The notes beneath the pieces are model-generated. The model was not told the DNA's origin. It searched no databases and saw nothing but the letters and a program-made list of their open reading frames with translations. A stretch of 14,902 bases of DNA from JAKVCB01 sp963578605. GTDB taxonomy: Bacteria; Planctomycetota; Planctomycetia; Pirellulales; Lacipirellulaceae. The translations under genes were made by a program, and so were the position numbers. Of this stretch, positions 14,854 to 14,902 are shown piece by piece (position 1 is the stretch's first letter; the number at the start of each line of letters is the position of its first letter). The stretch lies in NCBI GenBank assembly GCA_963578605.1, contig CAUZEA010000126.1, forward strand, positions 1 through 14,902. The letters run 5' to 3'.

Positions 14854-14902
14854 ATGAAGAAGAACCGACACACGACCAAGCAGATTATTGAGAAGCTTCG
14901 TC
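14854..14902 (+). CDS. IS3-family OrfA, N-terminal fragment (runs off the window)
   Basis: The first 16 codons read MKKNRHTTKQIIEKLR, the usual beginning of the HTH_Tnp_1 domain of IS3 OrfA proteins. ATG 14854 follows AAAGGA by nine bases. OrfA is the DNA-binding partner of the transposase. Its kind agrees with the orfA tail seen at 3-65, so the two elements may be copies of one IS. Confidence 0.85.
   Translation, partial: MKKNRHTTKQIIEKLR

Larger units (their letters stand above)
14778..14902 (+). mobile_element. Second IS3-family element, left end and start of orfA (continues past window)
   Basis: The left end begins TGGGCTTCCCCCC at 14778 and carries the same inner motif TGAGAGAATCG (14810-14820) as the right end of the first IS, at the same distance from the tip. 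It is followed by an orfA start at 14854. Orientation is the same as the first element. Only 125 bases are visible, so identity to the first IS cannot be shown: the visible coding parts do not overlap. Confidence 0.85.

Overview
The window looks like a piece of a planctomycete genome, probably from the Pirellulales. The best marker is the start of a DUF1559-type prepilin gene (1184 down to 999) with the N-terminal pattern FTLIELLVVIAIIGILIALL...PAVQAAREAARR, which is highly typical of that phylum. Long secreted FG-GAP proteins, a DUF6259-like sugar hydrolase, PhyH dioxygenases and many Gfo/Idh/MocA oxidoreductases fit the same group. Species cannot be fixed from the sequence.

Layout: (1) 1-998 is the 3' part of an IS3-family insertion sequence on the + strand: the end of orfA, all of orfB with a DD(35)E catalytic core, and the right terminal repeat. 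(2) This element has cut a DUF1559 prepilin gene (minus strand), and its terminal TGA ends the remaining reading frame. (3) 1203-3404, minus: large secreted DUF6259-like (TIM-barrel) hydrolase. (4) A 188-bp divergent intergenic region. (5) 3593-7722, plus: a probable operon of a secreted five-bladed-propeller protein (GH32/GH43-like), a PhyH-family dioxygenase, and a secreted (alpha/alpha)-barrel protein resembling GH127 that is broken by an in-frame TAG near its start and a +1 frameshift near its end. (6) 7857-9870, minus: two overlapping Gfo/Idh/MocA oxidoreductases. The first-transcribed one lacks the EKP lysine. (7) 10183-11223, minus: Tat-exported alpha/beta-hydrolase of the acetyl-xylan-esterase/dienelactone-hydrolase type. 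(8) 11833-14691, minus: 952-residue secreted FG-GAP protein with 14 repeats. (9) 14778-14902: left end and orfA start of a second IS3-family element, in the same orientation as the first and with a related terminal repeat.

Together the cargo reads as a carbohydrate-utilisation island. Exported hydrolases and an esterase would trim a decorated glycan, and cytoplasmic oxidoreductases and a non-haem iron dioxygenase would process the released sugar or a side group. The substrate is not evident. No transporter, regulator, sulfatase or SusC/D pair lies in the window. The island appears to be decaying: one gene is cut by the IS and one carries two separate lesions. Both ends of the window lie in similar IS elements, so the window may be an assembly contig bounded by a repeat, or the inside of a composite-like unit. 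The sequence alone cannot decide.

I see no CRISPR array, tRNA, rRNA, phage gene or defence system. I found no clear case of a wholly new system. The most notable points are the double-lesion GH127-like gene, the IS boundary structures (including a possible translation-masking hairpin), the Gfo/Idh pair with a degenerate member, and the 14-repeat FG-GAP protein.
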